Shown in pieces: positions 7,805 to 16,229 of a stretch of DNA of 37,695 nucleotides. Position 1 is the stretch's first letter, and every line of letters begins with the position of its first letter. The notes below the pieces were generated by a model that saw only the letters and a program-made list of their open reading frames with translations, was not told where the DNA came from and ran no database searches. Source of the DNA: an uncultured Clostridia bacterium (GTDB lineage: Bacteria; Bacillota; Clostridia; Oscillospirales; Oscillospiraceae); the NCBI GenBank assembly GCA_946061345.1, contig CAMGRA010000001.1, positions 1-37,695 of the forward strand. Direction: 5' to 3'. Both the position numbers and the translations under genes were made by a program.

Positions 7805-8472
7805 AACTTTTGGACTGGCTCCTGGATCTGATCTATCCGCCCAAATGCGTCTTTTGCGGCAGGCTTCTGCAAAGCGGCGAGACCGATTTGTGCGGAAAAT
7901 GCCGGCACAGCCTTCCGAGTTTTGACGGCAGCGTTAAACGGGGAAAATTCTACCGGCAGTGCTGGCCCGTTTATACCTATGAGGGCGCGGTGGTCGATTC
8001 CATCCACCGCTTCAAATTCAGCGGAATGCAGCAATACGCGACTGCCTACGGCAGATTGATCGCCGCCATGCTGCTGCGCTCCCGGGTGGAATTTGACGTG
8101 CTGACCTGGGTGCCCATCAGCGCAAAGCGCTGCCGCAATCGGGGCTACGACCAGTCCTGGCTCATTGCAAAAACCGTTGCCGGGGAACTGAAGGTCCCCT
8201 GTGTGCGCACTCTGGAGAAGTACCGGGACAACAAGCCTCAGTCCCGACAGAAGAATGCGGCCAGCCGCGAGACCAACGTTCTTAATGTCTATCGCAGCGT
8301 CCACCCGGAGAATTTCGCGGGCAAACGGGTCCTGCTGATCGACGATATCATCACTACCGGCGCGACGCTGACCGAGTGCAGCAAGGTTTTGAGAATCGCA
8401 GGCGCCGATGAGGTGGAGTGTGCCGTTCTGGCTGCGGCCATGCTCCGGGAAAAAGAAAGAAACAGTAGGTGA
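7801..8472 (+). CDS. ComF family phosphoribosyltransferase-like protein
   Basis: This 223-residue cytoplasmic protein has an N-terminal zinc finger (C16, C19, C31, C34) and a C-terminal phosphoribosyltransferase fold with the PRPP-loop motif LLIDDIITTGAT (D181, D182). This is the standard ComF/GntX layout. ComF is needed for natural transformation in Bacillus and is linked to handling of incoming single-stranded DNA. The gene follows the RecD2 helicase with ATGA overlap, and comF-helicase pairing is recurrent. No other competence gene is in the window, so a competence role is not shown here. The normal length and intact motifs suggest a functional gene. Confidence 0.9.
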   Translation: MKLLDWLLDLIYPPKCVFCGRLLQSGETDLCGKCRHSLPSFDGSVKRGKFYRQCWPVYTYEGAVVDSIHRFKFSGMQQYATAYGRLIAAMLLRSRVEFDVLTWVPISAKRCRNRGYDQSWLIAKTVAGELKVPCVRTLEKYRDNKPQSRQKNAASRETNVLNVYRSVHPENFAGKRVLLIDDIITTGATLTECSKVLRIAGADEVECAVLAAAMLREKERNSR

Positions 8473-8476
8473 CAGT

Positions 8477-9508
8477 ATGTTTTTGTTTTCCAAAGACCTG
8501 GGCATTGACCTGGGCACATCCAACATTTTGATCTATGCGGCAGGAAAGGGCGTTGTGCTGCGTGAGCCTGCCGTGATCGCTCTGGATAAGAATACGGGAA
8601 AGGTCCTGCAGGTGGGCGCTGCGGCGCGGAATATGCTGGGCCGAACGCCGGGCAATGTGGCGGCAATCCACCCCATGCAGGACGGCGTGATTTCCGACTA
8701 TGAGCTGACGGCACGGATGCTCACGGAGATGCTCCGTGGTGTCTTGAAGCACGCAGTGGTCAAGCCTCGTATGATCGTCTGCGTTCCCAGCGGCGTCACT
8801 GAGGTCGAGGAGCGTGCTGTCATCCAGGCGGCAACGGAGGCCGGTGCGCGGCGGGTCTACCTGATCGAGGAACCGCTGGCTGCTGCCCTTGGTGCCAATC
8901 TTGACATCAGCGCGCCGGAGGGCCGTATGGTGGTGGACATCGGCGGCGGTACAACGGACATCGGTGTTCTGAGCATGAACGGTGTAGCCACCTCCGCTTC
9001 CATCAAGGTGGCGGGCATCGCCTTTGACGAAGCCATCGTCAAATACGTGCGCAAGCATTATGGTCTGGTCATCGGCAGCAATACCGCCGAAGATGTGAAG
9101 ATATCCATCGGCTGCGTTTGGCAGAGGCCGGAGACTCTCTCCATGAGCGTCAAGGGCAGAGATCTGAAAACCGGTCTTGCCAGAGAGATCGTCCTTTCTT
9201 CCGATGAGATCGTCGAATCACTGAAACGTCCTGCCCGCCTGATCACCGACAAGGTGCTGGACGTACTGGAGCTGACTACGCCGGAGCTGGTAGCGGACAT
9301 CTCCCAAAACGGCATCGTTCTCACCGGCGGCGGCAGCCAGATCTACGGCATGGACCTGCTGCTGCAGGAGCGGACAGGCATCCGCTGTATGCTGGCCGAC
9401 GACGCCGATTCCTGCGTCGCCTATGGCTGCGGAAAGAGCTTGGCGTGGATGAACCATATGCAGGAGGATACCATCAATATCGCGCGCCGCAGACTTTTGA
9501 AAGAGTAA
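8477..9508 (+). CDS. mreB: MreB-family actin-like cell-shape protein
   Basis: This 343-residue protein is an MreB/Mbl-type actin homologue, which polymerises under the membrane and guides peptidoglycan synthesis machinery. It shows the phosphate-1 loop GIDLGTSN (9-16), phosphate-2 segment VDIGGGTTDIG around D154, LIEEPLAAALGA, and the adenosine segment LTGGGSQI. The N-terminal MFLFSKD could contribute to membrane contact. The start is 4 bases after comF, with AGGTGA as ribosome binding site. There is no mreC or mreD next to it. It could therefore be an Mbl or MreBH-like paralogue rather than the main MreB; sequence alone does not decide. Confidence 0.9.
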   Translation: MFLFSKDLGIDLGTSNILIYAAGKGVVLREPAVIALDKNTGKVLQVGAAARNMLGRTPGNVAAIHPMQDGVISDYELTARMLTEMLRGVLKHAVVKPRMIVCVPSGVTEVEERAVIQAATEAGARRVYLIEEPLAAALGANLDISAPEGRMVVDIGGGTTDIGVLSMNGVATSASIKVAGIAFDEAIVKYVRKHYGLVIGSNTAEDVKISIGCVWQRPETLSMSVKGRDLKTGLAREIVLSSDEIVESLKRPARLITDKVLDVLELTTPELVADISQNGIVLTGGGSQIYGMDLLLQERTGIRCMLADDADSCVAYGCGKSLAWMNHMQEDTINIARRRLLKE

Positions 9509-9529
9509 ATAATAAGGGAGGCGAGATCA

Positions 9530-11125
9530 ATGGCAGAGCAAGACAACAGAAGCCGCTCTGACCGTCCGTTGGAGGACAATTTATATCGCGAGCTGGACAC
9601 ACCTTGGGATGTGGAGGCGTTTTTGCAGAATAAAACGACGACTGCCGCACCGCCACGCAGTGAGGAGACGCAGCGCGTACCCTCGGAGCGACGGGAGCCG
9701 GAGCGGGTATACCGGATGCCGGAGGAACCCAGACCGAGGAAGAAAGCACCTCCCCGCAAGAAAACGCGGGTCAATGTGCGCGGCTGGGCAATTCTGATCG
9801 GCATTTGCCTGGCTGCGCTGATGGTCCTGGTTGGCCTGATCTTCCTGGTGGTCAGTCTGTTCTCCACCGACGCGCCGGAAGAGGACCAGACGCTTTACAC
9901 ATCACCCACAGTTGAGAGCGTTTCCCGGGAGGAAATTCTGAACGATATCCTTGCCCGGGCGGACCGTCTGGCTATGAGCTATGACTACGACGGTGCCGTG
10001 GCAGTCCTGGCTCAGTACGGCAGCGACTGGCTGGAGCAGCCGGAGCTGTCCCAGGCAAAGACCCGCTACCAGACGGCCCAATCCACCCTGGAAAAGGTCG
10101 AGGATACCAGGAAAGTGACTTTCCTTAGCTTCCGCAGCCTGATTGCGGACACAAAACGTGCCTTTGACGGGGATGAGGATGCTGAATCCTACAATCAATA
10201 TCATGTAACAATTAACGAGTTCAAGGCCATTCTGGAGAAACTCTATGAGGGTGGCTATGTGCTGGTCAGACCTCACGACCTGTTTACCACCAAGGTGGAC
10301 GACGACGGCAAGCAGACCTATGCACAAGGTGAGATTTATTTGCCCGCCGGGAAAAAGCTGCTGGTCATCGTGCAGGATGACGTGAATTATTATGCCTCCA
10401 TGGTGGATAGTGACGGCGACGGTCTGGCGGACGCCGGCGGTGACGGCTTTGCCTGCCGTCTGGCGGTAGATGCCGACGGAAACCTCACCTGCGATTATAT
10501 CGGCGACGACGGCAAGGAGAGCCAGGGCGACTATGACCTGGTGCCCGTTCTGGAGAGCTTCGTCGAGGAGCATCCGGACTTCTCCTATCGCGGCGCAAAG
10601 GGCGTCGTGACCGTGACGGGCAGTGAGGGCGTATTCGGCTACCACACCCACCCCGACTGGAAAGCCAAGCTGGGCGAGCGCTCCTATGCCCGGGAGATCG
10701 AGATGGCGCAGAATGTCGCCGCTTGTCTGAAGGCCAACGGCTGGGAGATCGCCAGCCATACTTACGCTCACATGAGCTACGGCGACGCTGACGCTTCTGC
10801 GATTTCTGACGACGTATCAAAATGGGAGACAGAGGTTCAGACCATCGTCGGTGACACAGATCTGCTCTTCTATCCGATCAAGGGCGGCCTGTACGAATAC
10901 AGCGGCGGCGGCTACGAGGCCATGCAGGAGGCGGGCTACCGCTTCTACTGCACCACCGGAACAGAGGCCAATGACATGCGTCTCCTGGACGGCTACATCC
11001 GTATCAGCAGGAGGCTGGTCGGCGGCTATTGGCTGGTCAACGAACCGGAGACCCTGAAAGACCTGTTTGACGCGAAAAAACTTGTCGATGAGGTCCGGCC
11101 CACACCCGTACTGCCGATTTCCTGA
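9530..11125 (+). CDS. Membrane-anchored polysaccharide deacetylase
   Basis: This 531-residue protein begins with about 85 polar, Arg/Pro-rich cytoplasmic residues, then one membrane helix (about 86-110). A helical stalk follows (125-255), then a C-terminal NodB-like carbohydrate esterase domain. Metal-site residues are visible: VQDDVNYY with D283/D284 and SHTYAH with H410/H414. The domain probably deacetylates a surface glycan such as peptidoglycan outside the membrane. After the DD motif lies a DSDGDGLAD segment that looks like a calcium-binding loop. AGGGAGG precedes the ATG. It follows mreB by 21 bases and ends the plus-strand run at a strong terminator. Confidence 0.85.
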   Translation: MAEQDNRSRSDRPLEDNLYRELDTPWDVEAFLQNKTTTAAPPRSEETQRVPSERREPERVYRMPEEPRPRKKAPPRKKTRVNVRGWAILIGICLAALMVLVGLIFLVVSLFSTDAPEEDQTLYTSPTVESVSREEILNDILARADRLAMSYDYDGAVAVLAQYGSDWLEQPELSQAKTRYQTAQSTLEKVEDTRKVTFLSFRSLIADTKRAFDGDEDAESYNQYHVTINEFKAILEKLYEGGYVLVRPHDLFTTKVDDDGKQTYAQGEIYLPAGKKLLVIVQDDVNYYASMVDSDGDGLADAGGDGFACRLAVDADGNLTCDYIGDDGKESQGDYDLVPVLESFVEEHPDFSYRGAKGVVTVTGSEGVFGYHTHPDWKAKLGERSYAREIEMAQNVAACLKANGWEIASHTYAHMSYGDADASAISDDVSKWETEVQTIVGDTDLLFYPIKGGLYEYSGGGYEAMQEAGYRFYCTTGTEANDMRLLDGYIRISRRLVGGYWLVNEPETLKDLFDAKKLVDEVRPTPVLPIS

Positions 11126-11136
11126 GTGATACCATA

Positions 11137-11176
11137 AAGAACGGCTTCTTCCGCGGATCAGGAAGAAGCCGTTCTT
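11137..11176. terminator. Bidirectional terminator
   Basis: A perfect 16-bp stem (11137-11152 with 11161-11176) with an 8-base loop, followed by TT on the plus strand and a short T run on the minus strand. It separates the convergent deacetylase and O-antigen-ligase-like genes. Its right arm lies inside the last codons of the minus-strand gene, whose stop is at 11158-11160. Confidence 0.85.
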
Positions 11177-12495
11177 TTGGCATTGAGCATGGCCAGGACG
11201 CACCAGAAATAGGGGGCAGTAATGGGCTGGCTGATGCCGAAAAACGCCTGGATACAGTAGGCCAGCACCGCGGCGCCCAAGAGAGCGCATACCCCGTCTT
11301 TCGCTGAATTTTTGAGCCAGTGCACAGCAGAACAGACCAGCGCGCTCAGGTAGGCCGCCAGCGCAAAAATACCCTGATGATAGAGAATGTTGAGATACTC
11401 ATTATGAGCCGCGTCATAGACCTTGACACGCACTACCTCACCGGCAGCGTTGAGGATTTCCTCTTTCCCGACAGCTGTCAAGGAAAGTGTATCAGGGCCG
11501 GCTCCAAACCAGAGATGGTCCCTGCAATTCTGCAAAACCTGCCTCCAGATAAACATCCGCCCGGAGCCGTAGCTCTCTTTGAAATTCCCGTGAAGCATCT
11601 CGTGCAGCTCCTGCAGCTCATTCTGCGGAAGAACCAGAAAATAGACACCAATCAGACAGCCGGCCAGAAGAAGCGCAACGCCCCGGGCTATATGCTTTTT
11701 TGCCCTGGCACCGACGGGCAGCACCACGGGGAGGGAAAGCAATCCGCCCAGACCGACGCCGAGGAAACCGGCGGCTACGGAGATCTTCCATAGAATACAC
11801 AGGCACAAAGACAGGGGAATGGTCAGAAGAAACCGCAACCTGCCGGACAGCCGCAGAAGCGCGGCCCAAAAGACCGGTATGGCAATACAAAAGAATGCGG
11901 CGACAGAGTCGATGTTCCCGATGGTGCCGAGAAACGTCGCGCTGTAATGCAGAAAGGGGTTGGTTGCGCCGATTTCCGGAAACAGACCCAGAGGATTCCA
12001 ACCCAAAATTTGCAGGATGGAGATGATGCAGAAGGCTGTCACCGACACGCCAAAGCCGCAGAGCAGTACGGGACTTGGTACAAAAAATGAGGAAACACAG
12101 AGAAAGACCAGACAGTAGGCCGCAATGCACAACGCGCCCTCATTACGGTTCCCGCCGAGCCAGACGACGCTGCCGTAGTCGGACAGGAGGGCCGACAGCA
12201 GTGTAAAGAGCAAATAGAATAAAATGAATCTCTGCGGCCAGGAAGAACGCCTGATAGCGGAAACTACAGAGGCAAACCGAATTCTTCCGTGCAAAAGATC
12301 TCCCAAAAACAGGAAAAGCAGGCAGAAAAGATATACCGCGCTGAGGATCAGAAAATAGTTCGCCTTTGCCTTGGAGATGTCCGTCAGGCCGCCCTTGTGA
12401 AACCAGAGGGGAAAGACGGTTGCCATCAGAAGCAGATAAGCGCCGGTCACCAGAGTATAGGGGCTTTTCCGCACAGCTCTCTGTTTTTTTATCAT
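11158..12495 (-). CDS. O-antigen ligase/polymerase (Wzy)-like membrane protein
   Basis: This is a 445-residue polytopic membrane protein with about 10-12 hydrophobic segments and one large extracytoplasmic loop. The loop carries SGRMFIWRQVL and then AHNEYLNILYHQG, the conserved signature of the O-antigen ligase (Wzy_C) family, which joins or polymerises undecaprenyl-linked glycans. It stands alone: no glycan cluster surrounds it. In a Gram-positive it may join surface polysaccharide or teichoic-type polymers, which is an inference. The ATG at 12495 follows AGGACGGTG. The gene is bracketed by two strong terminators, so it is probably monocistronic. Confidence 0.85.
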   Translation of the reverse strand: MIKKQRAVRKSPYTLVTGAYLLLMATVFPLWFHKGGLTDISKAKANYFLILSAVYLFCLLFLFLGDLLHGRIRFASVVSAIRRSSWPQRFILFYLLFTLLSALLSDYGSVVWLGGNRNEGALCIAAYCLVFLCVSSFFVPSPVLLCGFGVSVTAFCIISILQILGWNPLGLFPEIGATNPFLHYSATFLGTIGNIDSVAAFFCIAIPVFWAALLRLSGRLRFLLTIPLSLCLCILWKISVAAGFLGVGLGGLLSLPVVLPVGARAKKHIARGVALLLAGCLIGVYFLVLPQNELQELHEMLHGNFKESYGSGRMFIWRQVLQNCRDHLWFGAGPDTLSLTAVGKEEILNAAGEVVRVKVYDAAHNEYLNILYHQGIFALAAYLSALVCSAVHWLKNSAKDGVCALLGAAVLAYCIQAFFGISQPITAPYFWCVLAMLNAKRTASS

Positions 12496-12549
12496 GGCTT
12501 CACCGTCCTTTCCTTATCATTATAACGGCCTGAAAGACAGATTGCAATA

Positions 12550-12586
12550 AAAATACGCACCGCAAAGCTCTTGCGGTGCGTATTTT
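12550..12586 (-). terminator. Terminator of the liv operon
   Basis: A perfect 16-bp stem (12550-12565 with 12571-12586) around a 5-base loop. On the minus strand it is followed by a T run (TTTTTATT). It lies 22 bases past the livF stop. Confidence 0.88.
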
Positions 12587-12607
12587 GTGATCGTGCGCGG
12601 AACAGCA

Positions 12608-13309
12608 TCAGCCGCCCAGGTAGGCTTTTTTGACCTTGTCACTGTGGGCAAGCTCCTCGCCGGTGCCGGAGAGTGTGATCTTGCCCGTCTCCAGAACGTA
12701 GGCGCGGTCAGCAATGTCCAGCGCCATGCCGGCGTTCTGTTCCACAAGCAGAATGGTGGTACCGGCCTTACGGAGGTCCCGGATGATGCTGAAGATCTGC
12801 TCCACCAGGATGGGAGCCAGACCCATGGAGGGCTCGTCGAGCATCAGCAGCTTGGGCGAGATCATCAGGGCGCGGCCCATGGCAAGCATCTGCTGCTCGC
12901 CGCCGGAGAGGGTGCCGCCCACCTGCTTGCGGCGCTCTTTCAGCCGCGGAAACAGGGTGAACACATGCTCCAGGGCGGCATCGAAATTGCCCTTGCTGGT
13001 AAAGGCACCCATTTCCAGGTTTTCCTGGACCGTCATCTGCAGGAAGATGTGGCGGCCCTCCGGCACGTGGGCAAGACCCAGGCTCACCAGGCGGTAGGCC
13101 TCCATATGGGTGATGTCCTTGTCGCAGAATTGGATAGAGCCGCTCTTGGGGTGCATCAGGCCGGAAATGGTCTTCAGCGTGGTGGACTTACCCGCACCGT
13201 TGGCGCCGATCAAAGCGACGGTCTCGCCCTCATTGACCTCGAAAGAGATGCCCTTAATGGCGTGAATGGCGCCGTAGTAGACATGGATGTTATCAACTTT
13301 CAGCAGCAT
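12608..13309 (-). CDS. livF: Branched-chain amino acid ABC transporter ATPase LivF
   Basis: This 233-residue ATPase is the LivF half of the HAAT transporter motor. Walker A is GANGAGKST, the signature motif is LSGGEQQ and Walker B is LLMLDEPSMGL, with VPEGRHIF and LLVEQNA typical of LivF. The start at 13309 was chosen because AAAGGAG lies upstream and homology begins at MLLKVDNIHVYYG; the open frame extends 14 codons further into livG. It overlaps the end of livG by 17 bases and is the last gene of the operon. Confidence 0.95.
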   Translation of the reverse strand: MLLKVDNIHVYYGAIHAIKGISFEVNEGETVALIGANGAGKSTTLKTISGLMHPKSGSIQFCDKDITHMEAYRLVSLGLAHVPEGRHIFLQMTVQENLEMGAFTSKGNFDAALEHVFTLFPRLKERRKQVGGTLSGGEQQMLAMGRALMISPKLLMLDEPSMGLAPILVEQIFSIIRDLRKAGTTILLVEQNAGMALDIADRAYVLETGKITLSGTGEELAHSDKVKKAYLGG

Positions 13310-14156
13310 GGTCTCCGGCTCCTTTCTTTCCGAGATAGGCTTCAATGACAACGGGATCGTTGCAGATCTGCTCCGGCGTGCCCTTGGCGATGATCTTGCC
13401 GTAGTTCACCACGGCGATGCCCTCGCAGACGCCCATGACCAGATTCATGTCGTGCTCAATGAGCATGACGGCGATCTGGAATTCGTCGCGGATGCGGAGG
13501 ATGTGTTCCATCAGCTCGGCAGTCTCCGAGGGGTTCATACCGGCGGCAGGCTCGTCCAGCAGAATGATGGCCGGATTGGTGGCCAGGGCGCGGACGATCT
13601 CCAGACGCCGCTGTGCGCCGTAGGGGAGGGAACCGGCCTGGTACTGGGCCATGTCTGCCATGCCCATGAAATCCAGCAGTTCCATGCAGCGGGCACGGGC
13701 GGCCTTTTCGGCCTTGTAGTAGCCGGGCAGGTGAAGCATCGAGGTAAACATGGAGCATTTGATGCTGTTGTGCAGACCGACCTTTACGTTGTCCAGCACG
13801 GACATACCCCCAAAGAGGCGGATATTCTGGAAGGTACGGGCGATGCCCATTTTATTGACCTGGGCGGTGGTCATGCCCTTGGTATCGATGCCCTGAAGCA
13901 GGATGGAACCACGAGTTGGCTGATAGACGTTGGTCAGGAGGTTGAAGATCGTGGTCTTACCGGCACCGTTGGGACCGATGAGGCCGGCAATCTCCGTTTT
14001 GCCGATGGCGAGGGTGAACTCGTCTACGGCGGTCAGACCGCCGAAGTCGATGCCCAGGTTGCGGATGTCCAAAACGGGCTGCTTGCCCAGGTCACGTTCG
14101 GGGATGATGATGTCTGTCGGCAGCGGCACCATCTTTGTTTGCTGCTTCTGACTCAT
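13293..14156 (-). CDS. livG: Branched-chain amino acid ABC transporter ATPase LivG
   Basis: A 287-residue ATPase with Walker A GPNGAGKTT, the LivG-type GIARTFQNIRLF segment, Walker B LLDEPAAGMNP and LIEHDMNLVMG. An N-terminal extension of about 25 residues precedes the ABC domain, a modest addition compared with typical LivG. Together with LivF it powers import of branched-chain amino acids or a related substrate through LivH/LivM. Its ATG overlaps the livM stop (ATGA), and AAGGAGG lies just upstream. Confidence 0.95.
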   Translation of the reverse strand: MSQKQQTKMVPLPTDIIIPERDLGKQPVLDIRNLGIDFGGLTAVDEFTLAIGKTEIAGLIGPNGAGKTTIFNLLTNVYQPTRGSILLQGIDTKGMTTAQVNKMGIARTFQNIRLFGGMSVLDNVKVGLHNSIKCSMFTSMLHLPGYYKAEKAARARCMELLDFMGMADMAQYQAGSLPYGAQRRLEIVRALATNPAIILLDEPAAGMNPSETAELMEHILRIRDEFQIAVMLIEHDMNLVMGVCEGIAVVNYGKIIAKGTPEQICNDPVVIEAYLGKKGAGDHAAES

Positions 14157-15205
14157 TTCGCCGCCTCCTTTCTGGAAAAGCGCTTTTTCAGCTTCTCTTT
14201 CATGGTGATCTTAAACTGCTGGAAGCGGGTGTTGGCGCCAAGGACCATGAACAGAATCAGAACGACGGCGTAGATCAGCATACGATAGTCGTCGAAGCCG
14301 CGCAGCAGCTCCGGCAGCACCGTCAGCACGATAGCGGCGATAATAGAACCACGCAGGTTGCCCATGCCGCCCAGGACCACCATAACAAGGACGCTGATGG
14401 AGGTGTTGAAGTTGAACTTCTTCGGCTCGATGGCGGAGTAGTTCATGGCAAACAGGACGCCAGCCGCACCGGCCAGAGCAGCCGACAGCACAAAGGCCTT
14501 CATCTTGTAGGCGGTGACATTCAGGCCGACAGATTCGGCGGCAATACGGTTGTCGCGGATGGCCTTGATGGCGCGGCCTTCCTTGCTGTGGACGAAGTTC
14601 ATGATGATGACAAGAGTCACCATGACCAGAACAATGCCGGTTCCAAATGTGGAAATGCGGTTGGTGATGGAAGCGCCCTGGGGACCGTTGATGATAAAGG
14701 TGCCGCTCAGCTCCATGCCGTTGAACATGGCCGCGTGGAGGCCGTCGGCATCAATGGTCACATAGAGGCAGTTGAGAATGTTCTTAATGATCTCGCCAAA
14801 GGCTAGGGTGACGATGGCCAGGTAGTCGCCCCGCAGACGAAGCACGGGGATACCGATGAGGAAACCGGCAACACCGGCCAGCAGGGCACCGATGATGATG
14901 CCGAGGGTCATAAGCAGGGCGGGGCTATCAATGGAATTGCCCAGCATAGTCACGGCGACAACGCCGGAAAAAGCGCCTATGCTCATAAAGCCCGCGTGTC
15001 CCAGGCTCAGCTCGCCCATGATACCCACGGTAAGGTTCAGGGAGAGAGCCATGACGATGTAGACGCAGATGGGCACCAACTGGCCGCTCAGGCTGCGCTT
15101 GAGAACGCCGCCGGAATCAAGGCCGTAAAAGACCGCTAAGGCGATGGACAAAACGGCAAGGGTGATGAGGTTCTGCCGCGAGGTTTTCGATTTCCATAAA
15201 CGCAT
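14153..15205 (-). CDS. livM: Branched-chain amino acid ABC transporter permease LivM
   Basis: This 350-residue membrane permease has the LivM hallmarks GELSLGHAGFMSIGAF, LRLRGDYLAIVTLAFGEI and an inward-facing coupling segment with AIRDNRIAAESVGLN (residues approximately 225-240). It pairs with LivH to form the channel. The start at 15205 was selected from GAGGTGA 5 bases upstream; the open frame extends 13 codons into livH without a better site. It begins 10 bases after the livH stop. Confidence 0.94.
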   Translation of the reverse strand: MRLWKSKTSRQNLITLAVLSIALAVFYGLDSGGVLKRSLSGQLVPICVYIVMALSLNLTVGIMGELSLGHAGFMSIGAFSGVVAVTMLGNSIDSPALLMTLGIIIGALLAGVAGFLIGIPVLRLRGDYLAIVTLAFGEIIKNILNCLYVTIDADGLHAAMFNGMELSGTFIINGPQGASITNRISTFGTGIVLVMVTLVIIMNFVHSKEGRAIKAIRDNRIAAESVGLNVTAYKMKAFVLSAALAGAAGVLFAMNYSAIEPKKFNFNTSISVLVMVVLGGMGNLRGSIIAAIVLTVLPELLRGFDDYRMLIYAVVLILFMVLGANTRFQQFKITMKEKLKKRFSRKEAAK

Positions 15206-15215
15206 CGCTCTCACC

Positions 15216-16097
15216 TCAAACTTTCTCAGTGACTTTCTTGCCAAGCAGACCGTTGGGCTTGACCAGAAGAATGATGATCAGGACGGCGAAGACGATGGCG
15301 TCGCTCAGGTCCTGGCTGATGTAGGCACGGCCGAAGATCTCGATGATACCCAGCAGAAGTCCGCCGACCAGAGTGCCGGGGATGGAGCCGATGCCGCCAA
15401 GAACAGCGGCGGTAAAGGCCTTGATGCCGGGAATGGAGCCGGTGGTCGGGATCAGGACGGGATACATGGAACAGTAGAGCACACCGGCAACGGCTGCAAG
15501 AGCGGAGCCGATGGCAAAGGTAACGGCGATGGTGCGGTTGACGCTGATGCCCATCAGCTCGGCAGCCTGACGGTTTTCAGAGACGGCGCGCATGGCTTTA
15601 CCGGTCTTGGTCTTGCCGGTAAAGAGCGTCAGGCCGATCATGACCACGATACAGGTGCAGATACTGACGATGGTCTCACCGCGGATGGTGAGCGCACCGC
15701 CAAAGAGATGGAGGGGTTCAAAGGTCACGATAGAGGGGTAGACCTTCGTGTTGGAGGACCAGATCAGCAGCGCAGCATTCTGCAGCAGATAGCTGACGCC
15801 GATGGCGGTGATCAGCACCGCCAGAGAGGGCGACGAACGAAGGGGACGGTAAGCCAGCCGCTCGATGACCACGCCCAGAATGGTGCAGACGCACATGGCG
15901 ATCAGCAGTGCCAGCAGCGGCGGCACGTCCATGGAGGTGATGGTCACGAAGGACACGTAAGCGCCGATCATAATAACGTCGCCGTGGGCAAAGTTGAGCA
16001 TCTTGGCAATGCCGTAGACCATCGTATAGCCGAGGGCGATGATGGCAAAGACGCTGCCGAGGCTCAAGCCGTTAATCAGGTTGGATAAGAATGCCAT
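15216..16097 (-). CDS. livH: Branched-chain amino acid ABC transporter permease LivH
   Basis: This 293-residue polytopic permease starts with LINGLSLGSVFAIIALGYT and contains YGIAKMLNFAHGDVIMIGAY, the diagnostic LivH segment, plus the AMRAVSENRQAAELMG coupling loop. The ATG at 16097 follows GGAGG by 7 bases; the extra upstream 23 codons of open frame have no ribosome site. A long stem-loop lies in the 132-base gap between livJ and livH. Confidence 0.94.
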   Translation of the reverse strand: MAFLSNLINGLSLGSVFAIIALGYTMVYGIAKMLNFAHGDVIMIGAYVSFVTITSMDVPPLLALLIAMCVCTILGVVIERLAYRPLRSSPSLAVLITAIGVSYLLQNAALLIWSSNTKVYPSIVTFEPLHLFGGALTIRGETIVSICTCIVVMIGLTLFTGKTKTGKAMRAVSENRQAAELMGISVNRTIAVTFAIGSALAAVAGVLYCSMYPVLIPTTGSIPGIKAFTAAVLGGIGSIPGTLVGGLLLGIIEIFGRAYISQDLSDAIVFAVLIIILLVKPNGLLGKKVTEKV

Positions 16098-16143
16098 AAG
16101 TAAACCTCCGTAACGGATGTCTGTATAAGCGGGGAAAGCGAGG

Positions 16144-16210
16144 ATGGGCGCGCTGCAAAAGCCCATACCCTGTCGCCTGAGAGACGAGCAGAACCTTGCA
16201 GCGTGCCCAT
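16144..16210 (-). other. Large stem-loop between livJ and livH
   Basis: Arms 16144-16158 and 16196-16210 pair over 15 bases with one mismatch (A-C on the minus-strand RNA) around a 37-base loop. There is no T run after it, so it is unlikely to be a simple terminator. It may protect the 3' end of livJ mRNA or set the livJ:livH ratio, as substrate-binding proteins are normally made in excess. Confidence 0.5.
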
Positions 16211-16229
16211 AATACAGTCAGTTCAATAC

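Noticed and set aside
12587..16088. Plus-strand open frames opposite livF, livG, livM and livH
   Set aside because: They are antisense to recognised transporter genes and lack start signals.
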